DNA of 64,000 nt from Chitinophaga eiseniae (GCF_012641265.1 NZ_JABAHZ010000001.1:434001-498000); one strand, 5' to 3'; shown: positions 35,731 through 45,515, numbered from the stretch's first letter. A program made the numbers and translations. Notes: a model not told the origin generated them from the letters alone.

Positions 35731-35772
35731 TCTGCTGCCGATTTGCTGATAGACTATCACTTCGGCAGCAGA
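35731..35772. terminator. Nested bidirectional terminator hairpin
   Basis: An 11-bp perfect outer stem (TCTGCTGCCGA / TCGGCAGCAGA) encloses a TGATAG / CTATCA inner stem. It lies between the convergent SIMPL and AsmA-like genes and covers the stop codon of the latter. Confidence 0.6.
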
Positions 35773-37838
35773 AACCCAAACGTAAAACTGGCCTCAATAC
35801 CCGATAGCAATGATTTCAACAGGTAAAACGACAACGCGCGTGTATGATCAAACTTATAGTCTATTATACCCGTGCGATGGTCCACTGGCAGTGATTTATC
35901 CTTGTTTTTGGGAATGATAACATGTTTGAGCATAAACGACGGGAATTTGGCTATTTTCTTTTGTTGTCCTTTTAGTTTGTCTAATACCAGGTTGTGATAT
36001 TCCCCAACTACCTTACCGCTGGCTTTTTCATCATTGAAACTAAATTGAAACGCTAAATGATTCAGCAGACCGGATTCAACATGAAAATTGCCCAGGTTTT
36101 CTGCGGATGGATTCAAGCTGGTTACGTCTAAGTTGTCAATTGTTCCATTCACATTGTAATCTTTACCCGGGGCGAACGGCATATAAATAGCTGCCTTGAT
36201 AGAGCCGGATCCCATGATAGCGCCTTCCATAGTCAGTTCCATATGATCAGGATCGGATGGGGTAGGGTGATTGATAAACGGAGCCAGGGAAAGCTGCAAT
36301 TTTTCAAACCGCAGTACACCTGTTTGCAACTTGTCTTTCGGGAATTCTTCATACAACAGTGTTGAGGTAGATAACTTGAAATGTTGTACCCGGATATCAA
36401 TTGGAATATCCTTCAGGGCTGCAACCGGTAGTGGTTTATACCGGGATAGGCGAGGTAATCTCCTGTCCCGGAAAATATAAAAGTTGCTTTCCTTGATCCA
36501 TATTTGTTCAGCTACCAGTTTTTGCTGAAGACATTGGCTAACATCCAGTTTGCTGATGGTGATGCCAGAAATAGTCGCATCCACAACATCTACCTGGTGG
36601 CCGGATTTTTGCCCCATTTCCATCTTGTTGTATTGCGGAGTAATTCTCAAGGAAGTAGCCTGCAAAGTGCCTTCACGATCAATATTCAGCTGTTTTATCA
36701 GGAGGTTTTGGCGAGAGCCGGGGAGGGTAGCATGAATATCTGTCAACGCGCAGGTGAGTGTCTTGAAATGAATACGAGGAAGACTATCTGTTATCCGGAT
36801 ATCCAGTTTATTCATCTCCATATCGTTATGTAGCGCCAATTGAGCGCCCGAGGTGGTTTCGTAAGCAATGGAAGAGCGGCGCATCCTCAATGAATCTGTT
36901 CGTATCGCAGCAAGCATTTTTCTAAAGTCAATAAAAAGAGATGACTGTTTGACGGGGGTAGCTTCACTATAGATATTCAAAACAGGATAGCTTAAAACTA
37001 TTTTTCCCGCCACCAGTTTTTTATCAAACAGTTGCCGGATATCAAAATTGTGTATGGAGATGCCCGCCACACTTGATTCCACAAATAAAGGCTGGTTACC
37101 GGTTTTCCTGAAGAAGTCGGCTTTGCTATATTGTGGTAGTAGTTGTAAGGAATCTATCTCCAATAGTCCCTGGCGGCTGTCTATTGTTAGCTGTTTCACC
37201 ATCAGCGTGTGATAAGCATTCGGTAGGGCATAATTGATGTCGGATAGATTGCTTTTGACAACACCGAAGTGAAAATTGCCGGTGGTGAATGCATCCTTTA
37301 GATCGTTGATATTGATGTCATCTATACCAAGGTTTCCTCTTAGCAATAGTTGATGGTCCTCCAGTACCTGGAAAGTGCTTAACTGAAGATGGTTGACAGC
37401 AATGCTTTTAAAGGGCACTTGTGCCAACAGCTGCATTGGCGCCGTATCTTTTCTATTCATTAAGTACCGGTCCAGGTTTATTTCTCCATTACTCAGTTTC
37501 AAATTATTGATAGATAATGTTCGGTGAAACAACATTGTCAGCAGGTTAATACCACTGAGTTTTACGGCCGGGAAATGAACGGAATGCTGATGTTTACTGT
37601 TATCCGGCGTATAAACTATAGTAAGATTGCTCAATGCAAGCGATGACGTGAATAGATTACTTTTGATAGAGGAATAACTAATTTTTAGTTGGGGTGAAAG
37701 ATGCTGCAGCTTCTCACCGACTGTATGCTGGATGATCCGGTTTACGAGGATGTTGGCGATAATCAGTATAGCGAGTATCCCGATGCCACCGTAAATCAGC
37801 ATTAACCATTTCCTGGGTATTTTAGATAATCTGCCCAT
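35757..37838 (-). CDS. AsmA-like envelope protein
   Basis: The 693-residue protein has one N-terminal membrane anchor (about 13-32, LMLIYGGIGILAILIIANIL) and a long, repetitive beta-rich region. It recalls AsmA/YhdP-type proteins of bacterial inter-membrane lipid transport: strand patterns such as LSINNLKLSNGEINLDRYL, LLIKQLNIDREGTLQATSL and, near the C-terminus, MEGAIMGSGSIKAAIYMP. A bridge role between membranes is inference from the fold pattern. The gene stands alone, facing the SIMPL operon. Confidence 0.6.
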   Translation of the reverse strand: MGRLSKIPRKWLMLIYGGIGILAILIIANILVNRIIQHTVGEKLQHLSPQLKISYSSIKSNLFTSSLALSNLTIVYTPDNSKHQHSVHFPAVKLSGINLLTMLFHRTLSINNLKLSNGEINLDRYLMNRKDTAPMQLLAQVPFKSIAVNHLQLSTFQVLEDHQLLLRGNLGIDDININDLKDAFTTGNFHFGVVKSNLSDINYALPNAYHTLMVKQLTIDSRQGLLEIDSLQLLPQYSKADFFRKTGNQPLFVESSVAGISIHNFDIRQLFDKKLVAGKIVLSYPVLNIYSEATPVKQSSLFIDFRKMLAAIRTDSLRMRRSSIAYETTSGAQLALHNDMEMNKLDIRITDSLPRIHFKTLTCALTDIHATLPGSRQNLLIKQLNIDREGTLQATSLRITPQYNKMEMGQKSGHQVDVVDATISGITISKLDVSQCLQQKLVAEQIWIKESNFYIFRDRRLPRLSRYKPLPVAALKDIPIDIRVQHFKLSTSTLLYEEFPKDKLQTGVLRFEKLQLSLAPFINHPTPSDPDHMELTMEGAIMGSGSIKAAIYMPFAPGKDYNVNGTIDNLDVTSLNPSAENLGNFHVESGLLNHLAFQFSFNDEKASGKVVGEYHNLVLDKLKGQQKKIAKFPSFMLKHVIIPKNKDKSLPVDHRTGIIDYKFDHTRALSFYLLKSLLSGIEASFTFGFLLPK

Positions 37839-37979
37839 CAGCCTGCCTGGGTACCTATTGGTTCTTATCTTTTACACCCGATGATTGCTAATTGTTTGAT
37901 GAATATATTTTTATAATGTATTTGGTGCTTTAGATCAGTAGATAACTAAAGGAGGCTGGCAGGCGTGGCAATATGCTAT

Positions 37980-39011
37980 TTAATTACGATGGCGAAGTAA
38001 CACCAGGGCATCCTCAAACCTCCCCGTACACATCTGTTGCACCGCCTCATTCATCAGCGCTTTACCATACATGAACTGTCCTTCGTAAGTAGCAAGCGAC
38101 AGGGCGCCGGAGCCAAGTAATGGACCCACATCCTTTAAAAACACGCCTTCCATTTGTTGGTCATGTGCATAGTCTGCGGGCTTAGCCTGGGCAGCCAGTT
38201 GTAGCATCATTACCGCATAAATGATCCGGCTGATCTGGCGCATCACATAGAAGCGGGAAATATGATAATCATTTACTTCGCTAAAATATGTTTTCAGGAA
38301 AGCAGCTTCCTGGTCGGGACTATAAATGAAAAAGTTGGCTACGCTGGCCAGGTCTAAATACCGGTCATTTACAAACGCAGTGTCCCAGTCAATGATCCAG
38401 ACAACTTTTCCGTCGCACAAAATATTGGAAGGGTTCAGGTCATTATGACTGAATACCTTGTCGGTATCGTGCCATGGATAAGACGTTTTTATCTTTTCAT
38501 ACTGCTTCAGGCATTCATCCGGTACGGGGCCAGACAGGATATTATTATGGTGGAATCCCGCCAGCAAATGGTCGATTGTTTCCTGCAAATCGCCGCCGGG
38601 TACAGCGTAAGGTATCGTGTGTATCTTCTTTACCGCCTCCGCCAGCTTCACGGCCAGTGTTTCGCCGCTGAAGATACTTCTGATGGGCTTATTTTCGACG
38701 AACTCACTGATGATGATGCCTGCTTCCTCATTTTTGTAATGCAGGGGCGGAGCAATGCCTGCTGCCGATGCCCGGGCTATTTTCTCAAATGGATCTGCAC
38801 TGGTATAGGCGTGCGGTATATCGAGTTTCATCACATAAGGACGGTTATCTGCAACGATCTTATATACAGAGGCGGCGGATAACCCACCGGTCAGCAATGT
38901 TGCTTCACTGATAACCGCGTTGCCAAATGTGTTTTCAAGAGCAGTAGTTATGGTAGCTGTACGATCAGCTGGAAATATGTTTGAATAATTCAATGACATA
39001 GGGACAAGCAT
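37980..39011 (-). CDS. Kinase-fold phosphotransferase (APH/choline-kinase-like)
   Basis: The 343-residue protein has a G-loop-like GGLSAASVYKIV, an ATP-binding Lys62 in VMKL, the catalytic loop HNDLNPSN (His189, Asp191, Asn196) and the metal-binding IIDWD (Asp208, Asp210), all as in aminoglycoside/choline/homoserine kinases. It phosphorylates a small hydroxyl-containing molecule, but the acceptor cannot be read from sequence; I would not call it an antibiotic resistance gene on this evidence. ATGs at 39011 and 38999 are both possible. It is divergent from the SDR gene. Confidence 0.85.
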   Translation of the reverse strand: MLVPMSLNYSNIFPADRTATITTALENTFGNAVISEATLLTGGLSAASVYKIVADNRPYVMKLDIPHAYTSADPFEKIARASAAGIAPPLHYKNEEAGIIISEFVENKPIRSIFSGETLAVKLAEAVKKIHTIPYAVPGGDLQETIDHLLAGFHHNNILSGPVPDECLKQYEKIKTSYPWHDTDKVFSHNDLNPSNILCDGKVVWIIDWDTAFVNDRYLDLASVANFFIYSPDQEAAFLKTYFSEVNDYHISRFYVMRQISRIIYAVMMLQLAAQAKPADYAHDQQMEGVFLKDVGPLLGSGALSLATYEGQFMYGKALMNEAVQQMCTGRFEDALVLLRHRN

Positions 39012-39047
39012 TTAAATAGTAATAGTCTGAGCAATTCAACTATTGAG

Positions 39048-39080
39048 CAAATATAGAAGCATTTTATACTATCGTCCAAA
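39048..39080 (-). promoter_or_regulatory. Bacteroidota-type promoter for the phosphotransferase gene
   Basis: On the minus strand TTTG (39080-39077) and TATATTTG (39055-39048) with a 21-base spacer match the -33/-7 consensus. Transcription would start near 39042, about 30 bases before the first ATG. Confidence 0.6.
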
Positions 39081-39112
39081 AAGAATCACGGAATGCTTAT
39101 AGTTCTATTCAC

Positions 39113-39120
39113 TATTTTTG
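39113..39120 (+). promoter_or_regulatory. -7 element of a likely leaderless promoter for the SDR gene
   Basis: TATTTTTG matches TAnnTTTG and ends only 7 bases before the ATG at 39127, so the transcript would begin at or within two bases of the start codon. No -33 TTG stands at normal distance. Confidence 0.4.
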
Positions 39121-39126
39121 CCCTCT

Positions 39127-39861
39127 ATGACGCTAAATACATCCAAGACCGTCCTTGTACTCGGCGCCAACTCCGATGTAGCAAAAGAAGCCATCATATT
39201 GTATCTCGAAAAGGGGTACGATGTAATAGCGGCTTCCCGCAGTACAGCGGAGATAGCAGCGTTTATGGAAGCAAGAAAAGTTCCCGGCAACCGGCTCACC
39301 ATCTGCTATTTTGATGCTACTGCTTTTGACGATCATGGTAAATTCTACGCCACGTTACCTGCTAAGCCCCATATCGTTGTATATGCAGCGGGCTTCCAGG
39401 TAACAAATGAACAGGCACTCGTTGACTGGGAGGGGAGTTATCGCATGATGCAGGTGCACTATGCCGGCGCGGTGTCTATTATTAATCTCATTATAAAGGA
39501 TAGCGGCAATAATCACCTGGAGCGGATTATTGGGCTATCTTCCCTTTCGGGCGTGCGGGGGCGTAAAAGCAACTTTGTTTACGGCAGTACCAAAGCGGCA
39601 TTTACACAGTACCTGGCAGGGCTGCGACAGTATCTGTTTGCCAGGAAAGTTATTGTCAATGTGATTGTAGCAGGATATATCCGTAGTAAGATGACCGCCG
39701 GGCTTGACCTCCCGGAGTCTTTATTAATGGAGCCTTCGTTTATTGCCCGTGCAATCGTCAATGCCGGTGGAAGTTTCGCGATTGTACCCGGAATTAAATG
39801 GAAGTTTATTCACCAGGTATTAAAGTATTTGCCCGAAAGGCTTGCCGCCAGGTTGCCGTAG
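39127..39861 (+). CDS. Short-chain dehydrogenase/reductase
   Basis: The 244-residue protein has the SDR Rossmann start VLVLGANSDVAKEA (a variant of the TGxxxGIG dinucleotide-binding motif, Gly13), an AAG triad near 87-89 and the active-site residues Ser139 or Ser141, Tyr152 and Lys156 (YGSTK). It reduces or oxidises a hydroxyl/carbonyl with NAD(P)H; substrate unknown. A TTG nine bases upstream is less likely than the ATG, since it would overlap the -7 box. Confidence 0.88.
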   Translation: MTLNTSKTVLVLGANSDVAKEAIILYLEKGYDVIAASRSTAEIAAFMEARKVPGNRLTICYFDATAFDDHGKFYATLPAKPHIVVYAAGFQVTNEQALVDWEGSYRMMQVHYAGAVSIINLIIKDSGNNHLERIIGLSSLSGVRGRKSNFVYGSTKAAFTQYLAGLRQYLFARKVIVNVIVAGYIRSKMTAGLDLPESLLMEPSFIARAIVNAGGSFAIVPGIKWKFIHQVLKYLPERLAARLP

Positions 39862-40331
39862 TAAATATCTCAGGAAACATAATTATTTCTATTCCTTTAA
39901 TCAGAAATGATATTTATAAAGATCTGATTATTCATCAAAAAAGTAACTAGCTGTCCAATTATAGTGATTTAAATGTCATATCCAACATGCAACGAAATTT
40001 CGTATATGCGTAACAGGTATATCTATATATTATTTTTATTTCTCAATAATTTTTCGTAAAATTTGCGCATATTTTCGTCAGTATGGCTGAAATCAACTAA
40101 ATGGTTTTCCCTCTCTCCGGACCTGTGACCAGTTCTCGATATCCAGGTTTTATATCGCCGTTACTTTCTCTCAAATTTACTCCAATGGAATAATTCAACG
40201 CTTTGGGAAAATTTTTTATGGGGTAACTCAACCGCCCCGTGCATGTGAATAATGCAATAGATCGGCATTATCAGGAGTCATTTGCATTCCCTGATGAGGA
40301 GTGTATTATTCATCTCCTAAAGTACAAAAAC
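39862..40331. other. 470-bp AT-rich intergenic region
   Basis: It holds an inverted repeat TAATCAGA / TCTGATTA (39898-39905 with 39923-39930, 17-base loop) that could end the SDR transcript. The rest is AT-rich, with no coding frame I trust and no clear -33/-7 promoter for the large gene that follows. Confidence 0.4.
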
Positions 40332-43300
40332 ATGAAACTAAACCTAAATCTAAATGAGCAAAATTTACCACTTAATTTAAACAGCGCACGATCAAAGCAT
40401 TTCTGTACTTTTCCAGTATTGAGCTTTTTCTTCATCTTCCTGCTCTCACTATTTATGCCGGCAAAGATGCTGGCCCAGGCCACCAAAACTTTTGTTGTAA
40501 ATACAGTAGGTGATGAAAGCGATCCCAATGCCGGTCAAATTGGGGATGATGGAGCATGTGATGTAGACCCCAATACACCGGGTGATCAGTGTACATTTCG
40601 CGCTGCTATTGAGAATCAAAATGGTAATCGTAACCTGGGTCAGAACGAAATAAAGTTTGATATACCCAACGCACCAGGTTCCGGTAGTATCGTCATCAAA
40701 ATAGGAAGCACCGGATTAGGGCCATTGCCCCCAATCCTCGGATCGGTAGTTATCCTTGCCCAAAACAGCGACGGAAGGCGCATTGAACTGGATGGCACTT
40801 CAGCCGGAACCAATGCAATCGGCCTGCGCCTACTCGGTGGTAGCTGCCAGATTTCATTCTTTATCATCAACAACTTTTCCTCCCATGGTATCTTTATTTC
40901 AGGTACTCCTCCTCCGGGGGAAGGCAGTCACCACATCGAAAGCAATTATATAGGTACAGACGCCACAGGCGCCGTTGCCAAAGGGAACGGGGGAGACGGG
41001 ATATTCATTGATAATACCGGTGGAAACACCATTGGCGGTACGGGCCTGTCGAGAAATATCATTTCCGGCAACAGTGGCTATGGCATTAATATCCAGGGAC
41101 TGGATTCATCTCAATTTGGTACCCAGGGTGCATCGAACAACCTGGCAATAGGTAATCTCATCGGTCTTGATATATCGGGCAACAATGCACTACCCAATAA
41201 AAAGGGGGGCGTTATTCTTAATAATGCCCCCACCAATACCATCGGGGGAACCGGTGCAAATGAGGGAAACAAAATGGCGGGCGATAGCACCACTAACGGG
41301 GTCACGGTCACGGGTAGTCTGACGGATGGCATTAAAATACTAGGCAATTTTATCGGGGAAAATAAAACGGGGGCCAAATTCGCAATAGGCATCGCCGCCA
41401 GTGCAAAGCCAATTACCATTGAAGGTAATGTTATCACCGATATTGTGGGCGTAGGTGTTGACTTGTTTGTAAAAGGAGATGGCAGTTATAATGTGCGTAA
41501 AAATAGCATTGAAGGCGATATGAAAGTTGGCGCCAAACTGCGGTTCTCAGAAGGCAGAACTGTTCAAATAGTGTATGAAAATAATTTGCACACCAATAAC
41601 GGCATGGCTATAGATGTGGAAGAATCGGTTAGTGGCAAAATCGACTGGCTCGTTCTTGGAGATACTATGAAGCTGGGACAGGTAGGTGCTAACTTTATCT
41701 TCCACTGCTCGGGCAATAAAAATTTCACGAACGGCGTATACAATGCCAATGCAGGTGTTGCCTTTAATTACGTGGCAGATATTAGCCCAGGTGCACAGGT
41801 AGCCTTAAAGGCAAGTGGAGAGGCATACAGTGCCAATGGAGCCGAGGGGAGAAAAGGGAAGGTAGTGCTGAAGGGTGGAACAGAATTTAGCTATGCACTC
41901 TCCGGCTCATCTGCGGTTAATAACGGGAAAGATGGGGACCGGTTAGATGTGTTTACGGATGCCAATGCGATTGCTACATTCATGTCAACGGACAATAAAT
42001 TTGCCGTTAACGCTGGTATTGGACTCCGCTGGATCAGCGATGGAAAAAACCTTATTACCGTCCGCGCTTTTATTGAGAGGGATTTATTTGATAAAAATAC
42101 GCTCGGTGGTATCGAAGTCACCAGCTTCTTCACCGGGAAGAGTATCCTCAATGATACGATTACCAATAACGGAGGCCCTGGCGTATTAGTGGATGGTAAC
42201 ACTATAGCACATATTGAAGGGAATATTATCTCCGGTAATAGTATTGGTATACTAACGAACGACGCTGCAACAGCCGGCATCATCGGTAATACTATTACCG
42301 CTAATGGAAAAGGGGTTGCATTGGGCGGAACCGGAACGGGAAGTGAGTTGACTGCTAATTCCATTTTTAAGAACACTGGCCCTGGTATCGATCTGGGCAA
42401 CGACGGCCCTACTCCCAATGATCCCGGTGATGCAGATACCGGCCCAAACAACCTTCAGAATTTCCCTGTATTAACGGCGGCGGGTAACACAGGTGGAAAC
42501 GCCAGTATACAAGGTACATTAAACAGCACTCCCAATACTACATTCCGGCTGGACTTCTTCTCCAATGATGCATGTAACCCTTCGGGCTTTGGGGAAGGAC
42601 AAGCTTTCCTCGATTCTTTTAAGGTTACTACAGATGGAGCCGGTAATGCCGCTTTTACGGCTATATTACCAGGTAAAACGTTTCCTGCAGGTGCTGTCAT
42701 TACAGCTACCGCCACCGATCCCAATCACAATACAAGCGAGTTTAGTGCTTGTTTGCCAACAGGAAACATACAAACTGCCGACCTGGAATTAACGAAACAA
42801 GCTGATAAAACGCAGTACACCGTTGGTGATCAGGTAACATTTACTATCCATTTAATTAATAAAGGACCTGCCACTGCAACGGGCATTGTAGTGACAGATG
42901 TATTGCCGGCCGGCATAACTTTCGGCCAGGCAATCCCATCAGCGGGCACCTATGATCACACTACAGGTAAATGGTCAGTCAGTGCTTTAAACAGTGGTCA
43001 GCAGGATAGTTTGACGATTACCGGTACCGTTACACAGCCCGGAACTATTACCAATACCGCCGAAGTTACGGCAAGCGATGTACCTGATCCGGATTCATCT
43101 CCAGGTAATGGTGTTCCTACAGAAGATGACCAAAGTAGCGTTACCATACAGGTGCTTGTACAAACAGCCGACCTGGAATTAACGAAACAGGCCGATAAAA
43201 CGCAGTACTCCGTTGGGGATCAGGTAACATTTACTATCCATTTAATCAATAAAGGACCAGGTACTGCACCTGGAATTGTGGTAACTGATGTATTACCGGC

Positions 43301-44177
43301 GGGTATTACTTTCGGCCAGGTAATAGCATCTGTGGGCAGTTATGATAACATTACCGGTAAATGGTCCGTTAGTGCTTTAGACAGTGGCCAGCAGGCTACA
43401 CTGACGATTACCGGCACCGTTACGCAGCCCGGAACTATTACCAATACAGCGGAAGTTACGGCAAGCGGCGTACCCGATCCGGATTCGACCCCCGGCAACG
43501 GTGTTGCTACAGAAGATGATCAGAGCAGCGTTACCATCCAGGTAGTTCAACAACCTGATATAGCAGAACAGTACAGACTACTTATACAACAGGTAACAGC
43601 ATTGGTAAACAGCGGCAAACTGACTCCTCAGGAAGGCAAAGTGTTGAAGGGACTCCTGGAACTCTCATTAAGACAGGAATCCAGGGGGAAGATACAGCCT
43701 GCCATTGCCGTGCTCAAGGTATTCATCATATTGGTGAAAAACGCTACAAATAGATCGCATCTTACAGATGCTGACAGGAAAGCACTGATTCTTGCTGCTC
43801 AAAAGATTATTGATCAACTTAAATCAATGCAGGATCATCATCCGAAATGGTGGAGAGAAAACAATAATGATGAGCTGGGTAATCTGGAAGAGAATAGCGA
43901 TAAGGAATTAATCGACTTCAGCTTCAATGGAAATTATCCTAATCCATTCAGCAGCTACACCATCATTTCATTTGGATTGAAAGAGCAGCATAGGGTTCAG
44001 TTAACTGTTTATGATGCAAATGGCAGAATGGTGGCACGTTTGCTGGATAAAGTAATGCAACCTGGTATACAGACTGTTAACTGGCAAGCTCCGGATCTGC
44101 CGGCAGGTATTTACATCCTTCAGTTGAAGATGGATAATTTCACCAAAACGTATAAGATGGTGCATGTAAAACAATAA
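40332..44177 (+). CDS. Large secreted CSLREA / beta-helix / DUF11 protein with T9SS sorting domain
   Basis: From ATG at 40332 the protein has 1281 residues: a signal peptide (VLSFFFIFLLSLFMPAKMLAQ), a CSLREA-type N-terminal domain (TFVVNTVGDESD, CTFRAAIENQNG), a long right-handed parallel beta-helix with NTIGGTG and GNIISGN repeats, two nearly identical DUF11 domains (TADLELTKQADKTQY), a helical linker rich in Lys and Gln, and a C-terminal type IX sorting domain (NYPNPFSSYTIISF, PAGIYILQLKMD). It is exported by Sec, moved across the outer membrane by the type IX system, and probably anchored on the surface as an adhesin or glycan-binding protein. An earlier in-frame start at 40239 lacks a good signal. 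Confidence 0.85.
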   Translation: MKLNLNLNEQNLPLNLNSARSKHFCTFPVLSFFFIFLLSLFMPAKMLAQATKTFVVNTVGDESDPNAGQIGDDGACDVDPNTPGDQCTFRAAIENQNGNRNLGQNEIKFDIPNAPGSGSIVIKIGSTGLGPLPPILGSVVILAQNSDGRRIELDGTSAGTNAIGLRLLGGSCQISFFIINNFSSHGIFISGTPPPGEGSHHIESNYIGTDATGAVAKGNGGDGIFIDNTGGNTIGGTGLSRNIISGNSGYGINIQGLDSSQFGTQGASNNLAIGNLIGLDISGNNALPNKKGGVILNNAPTNTIGGTGANEGNKMAGDSTTNGVTVTGSLTDGIKILGNFIGENKTGAKFAIGIAASAKPITIEGNVITDIVGVGVDLFVKGDGSYNVRKNSIEGDMKVGAKLRFSEGRTVQIVYENNLHTNNGMAIDVEESVSGKIDWLVLGDTMKLGQVGANFIFHCSGNKNFTNGVYNANAGVAFNYVADISPGAQVALKASGEAYSANGAEGRKGKVVLKGGTEFSYALSGSSAVNNGKDGDRLDVFTDANAIATFMSTDNKFAVNAGIGLRWISDGKNLITVRAFIERDLFDKNTLGGIEVTSFFTGKSILNDTITNNGGPGVLVDGNTIAHIEGNIISGNSIGILTNDAATAGIIGNTITANGKGVALGGTGTGSELTANSIFKNTGPGIDLGNDGPTPNDPGDADTGPNNLQNFPVLTAAGNTGGNASIQGTLNSTPNTTFRLDFFSNDACNPSGFGEGQAFLDSFKVTTDGAGNAAFTAILPGKTFPAGAVITATATDPNHNTSEFSACLPTGNIQTADLELTKQADKTQYTVGDQVTFTIHLINKGPATATGIVVTDVLPAGITFGQAIPSAGTYDHTTGKWSVSALNSGQQDSLTITGTVTQPGTITNTAEVTASDVPDPDSSPGNGVPTEDDQSSVTIQVLVQTADLELTKQADKTQYSVGDQVTFTIHLINKGPGTAPGIVVTDVLPAGITFGQVIASVGSYDNITGKWSVSALDSGQQATLTITGTVTQPGTITNTAEVTASGVPDPDSTPGNGVATEDDQSSVTIQVVQQPDIAEQYRLLIQQVTALVNSGKLTPQEGKVLKGLLELSLRQESRGKIQPAIAVLKVFIILVKNATNRSHLTDADRKALILAAQKIIDQLKSMQDHHPKWWRENNNDELGNLEENSDKELIDFSFNGNYPNPFSSYTIISFGLKEQHRVQLTVYDANGRMVARLLDKVMQPGIQTVNWQAPDLPAGIYILQLKMDNFTKTYKMVHVKQ
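42771..43549 (+). repeat. Two 390-bp direct repeats encoding DUF11 domains
   Basis: Units 42771-43160 and 43161-43549 begin with almost the same sequence (CAAACTGCCGACC / CAAACAGCCGACC) and stay very similar at the DNA level throughout, indicating a recent tandem duplication. Recombination between them could change domain number. Confidence 0.85.
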
Positions 44178-44233
44178 CCGGATAGTAAGGGAAAATAAGG
44201 TACTACTATTTATGAACGTTGATAAGGATAAGA

Positions 44234-44266
44234 TAGGCTGGTTAGTTCATTATACTAACCAGCCTA
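44234..44266 (+). terminator. Terminator after the large surface protein gene
   Basis: A perfect 13-bp stem (TAGGCTGGTTAGT / ACTAACCAGCCTA) with loop TCATTAT is followed by ATATTTTAATG. It separates this gene from the convergent NamZ-like gene and may work in both directions. Confidence 0.7.
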
Positions 44267-44327
44267 ATATTTTAATGAGGGATACTGTTTTATTTAGGGT
44301 ATCGGCTTGTTTTTGGCCTCGATAGCT

Positions 44328-45515
44328 TTAAGCATACATCAGATATGGCTGTATGCGCATCGGCCAATCACTGGGCATCACCTGCTGCTTTATCACATTA
44401 ATAAAGTCAGGTAAGGCCGTTTCAAAAAGCATTTCAGTATTCGATATGCCCGATAATAAATCAAGATGCTTTGTGCCCGTGGGATTTACGTGGGTAGGGT
44501 AGGGAGCCCATTGGAAATTTGTAGGGTGTAGCGTTTTTATAATTTTAATCAGCAACCAGCCGGTTGCTACAGGAAGAAAGGAGGCAGGATCTGTGATATG
44601 CAACATCACACCATTACATGGTTTCCCGGCATATTTGCCTTCCACCGGTGTAAACACTATCGGGCGGGCATATACGTTGTCTGAAAGGGCCGGTATCATG
44701 TCATTAAATAGCCGGGCAGTATCATCGGCCAGCAGCCAGGGGGCACCGGCTACGCGAAAGGGAATGGTTGTTCCTCTGCCTTCACTGCAGTTCGTAGCTT
44801 CCAGGAAGCAAAGCCCCGAATATAGCAAGGCCGATTCAAAGGTAGGTATGGCAGGCGATAATGGCACGAACGAATGGCTCCAGTCAGTATAATATAGGTT
44901 CCGCTGCCAGTTAACGCAGGGTATCACCTCCAGCTGGCAGTTAATGCCCCGTGAGCTGTTGAAATAACGGGCCAGCTCTCCCAGCGTACAACTGTGCCTT
45001 ACCGGTATCGACCAACGGCCAATAAAGCTACTGCAATGTGCTTCATCGAGAAGGGGACCTTCTGCCAGGGTTAAATTCCCTGACCAAGGGTTGGGCCTGT
45101 CGGCTATGATAAAAGGGATATTAAAGGCTACACAGGCTTCCAGCACATGAGACAGGGTCCACAAGTAAGTATAAAACCGGCTGCCGATATCCGGAATGTC
45201 AAATAATACCAGGTCGATATCAGCCAGGTCCGATTGCGACGGCGCCAGTTTATCGCCATACAAACTGGTTACCGGCAGGCTGGTTAGAGGATCTGTTACA
45301 TTATCTATTGCATGTCCATCGGCGCCTGTTGTATCGAGGCCATGTTCCGGTGAGAACAGTTCCACGATATTAAATCCCTGTTGCAGTAAAGCCGCTCGTG
45401 ATGGGGTAAACTGCCGGGTAGTAGCCGCATGATTGGTCACCAGGGCAATGCGTTTGCTTTTCCAGGGCGGCTGTTGGGCCAAAAGAACATCGACGCCAAA
45501 AAGTAGGTTATGCAT
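44328..45515 (-). CDS. NamZ-type (DUF1343) exo-N-acetylmuramidase homologue, cytoplasmic form
   Basis: The 395-residue protein matches the DUF1343/NamZ family: RIALVTNHAATTR, LFSPEHGLD, GSRFYTYLWTLSHVLEAC, ADRPNPWSG and EGRGTTIPF. Characterised NamZ enzymes release terminal N-acetylmuramic acid from peptidoglycan fragments. Most secreted members carry an export signal, and I see none here, so it probably works in the cytoplasm on recycled muropeptides. I chose ATG at 45515 because AAGGA stands seven bases before it; ATGs at 45530 and 45545 are in frame. It lies downstream of the DUF4157 and small acidic protein genes on the same strand. Confidence 0.8.
   Translation of the reverse strand: MHNLLFGVDVLLAQQPPWKSKRIALVTNHAATTRQFTPSRAALLQQGFNIVELFSPEHGLDTTGADGHAIDNVTDPLTSLPVTSLYGDKLAPSQSDLADIDLVLFDIPDIGSRFYTYLWTLSHVLEACVAFNIPFIIADRPNPWSGNLTLAEGPLLDEAHCSSFIGRWSIPVRHSCTLGELARYFNSSRGINCQLEVIPCVNWQRNLYYTDWSHSFVPLSPAIPTFESALLYSGLCFLEATNCSEGRGTTIPFRVAGAPWLLADDTARLFNDMIPALSDNVYARPIVFTPVEGKYAGKPCNGVMLHITDPASFLPVATGWLLIKIIKTLHPTNFQWAPYPTHVNPTGTKHLDLLSGISNTEMLFETALPDFINVIKQQVMPSDWPMRIQPYLMYA

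Noticed and set aside
36504..36833. Plus-strand frame within the AsmA-like gene
   Set aside because: Antisense to a long convincing gene, with no motif of its own.
37980..39011. Aminoglycoside resistance gene
   Set aside because: Only the generic kinase-fold motifs are present; the family covers many small-molecule kinases and no context supports resistance.
42771..43549. Tandem repeats considered as a CRISPR or mobile element
   Set aside because: Period is 390 bp, the repeats are in frame and encode DUF11 domains; there are no spacers, cas genes or terminal inverted repeats.
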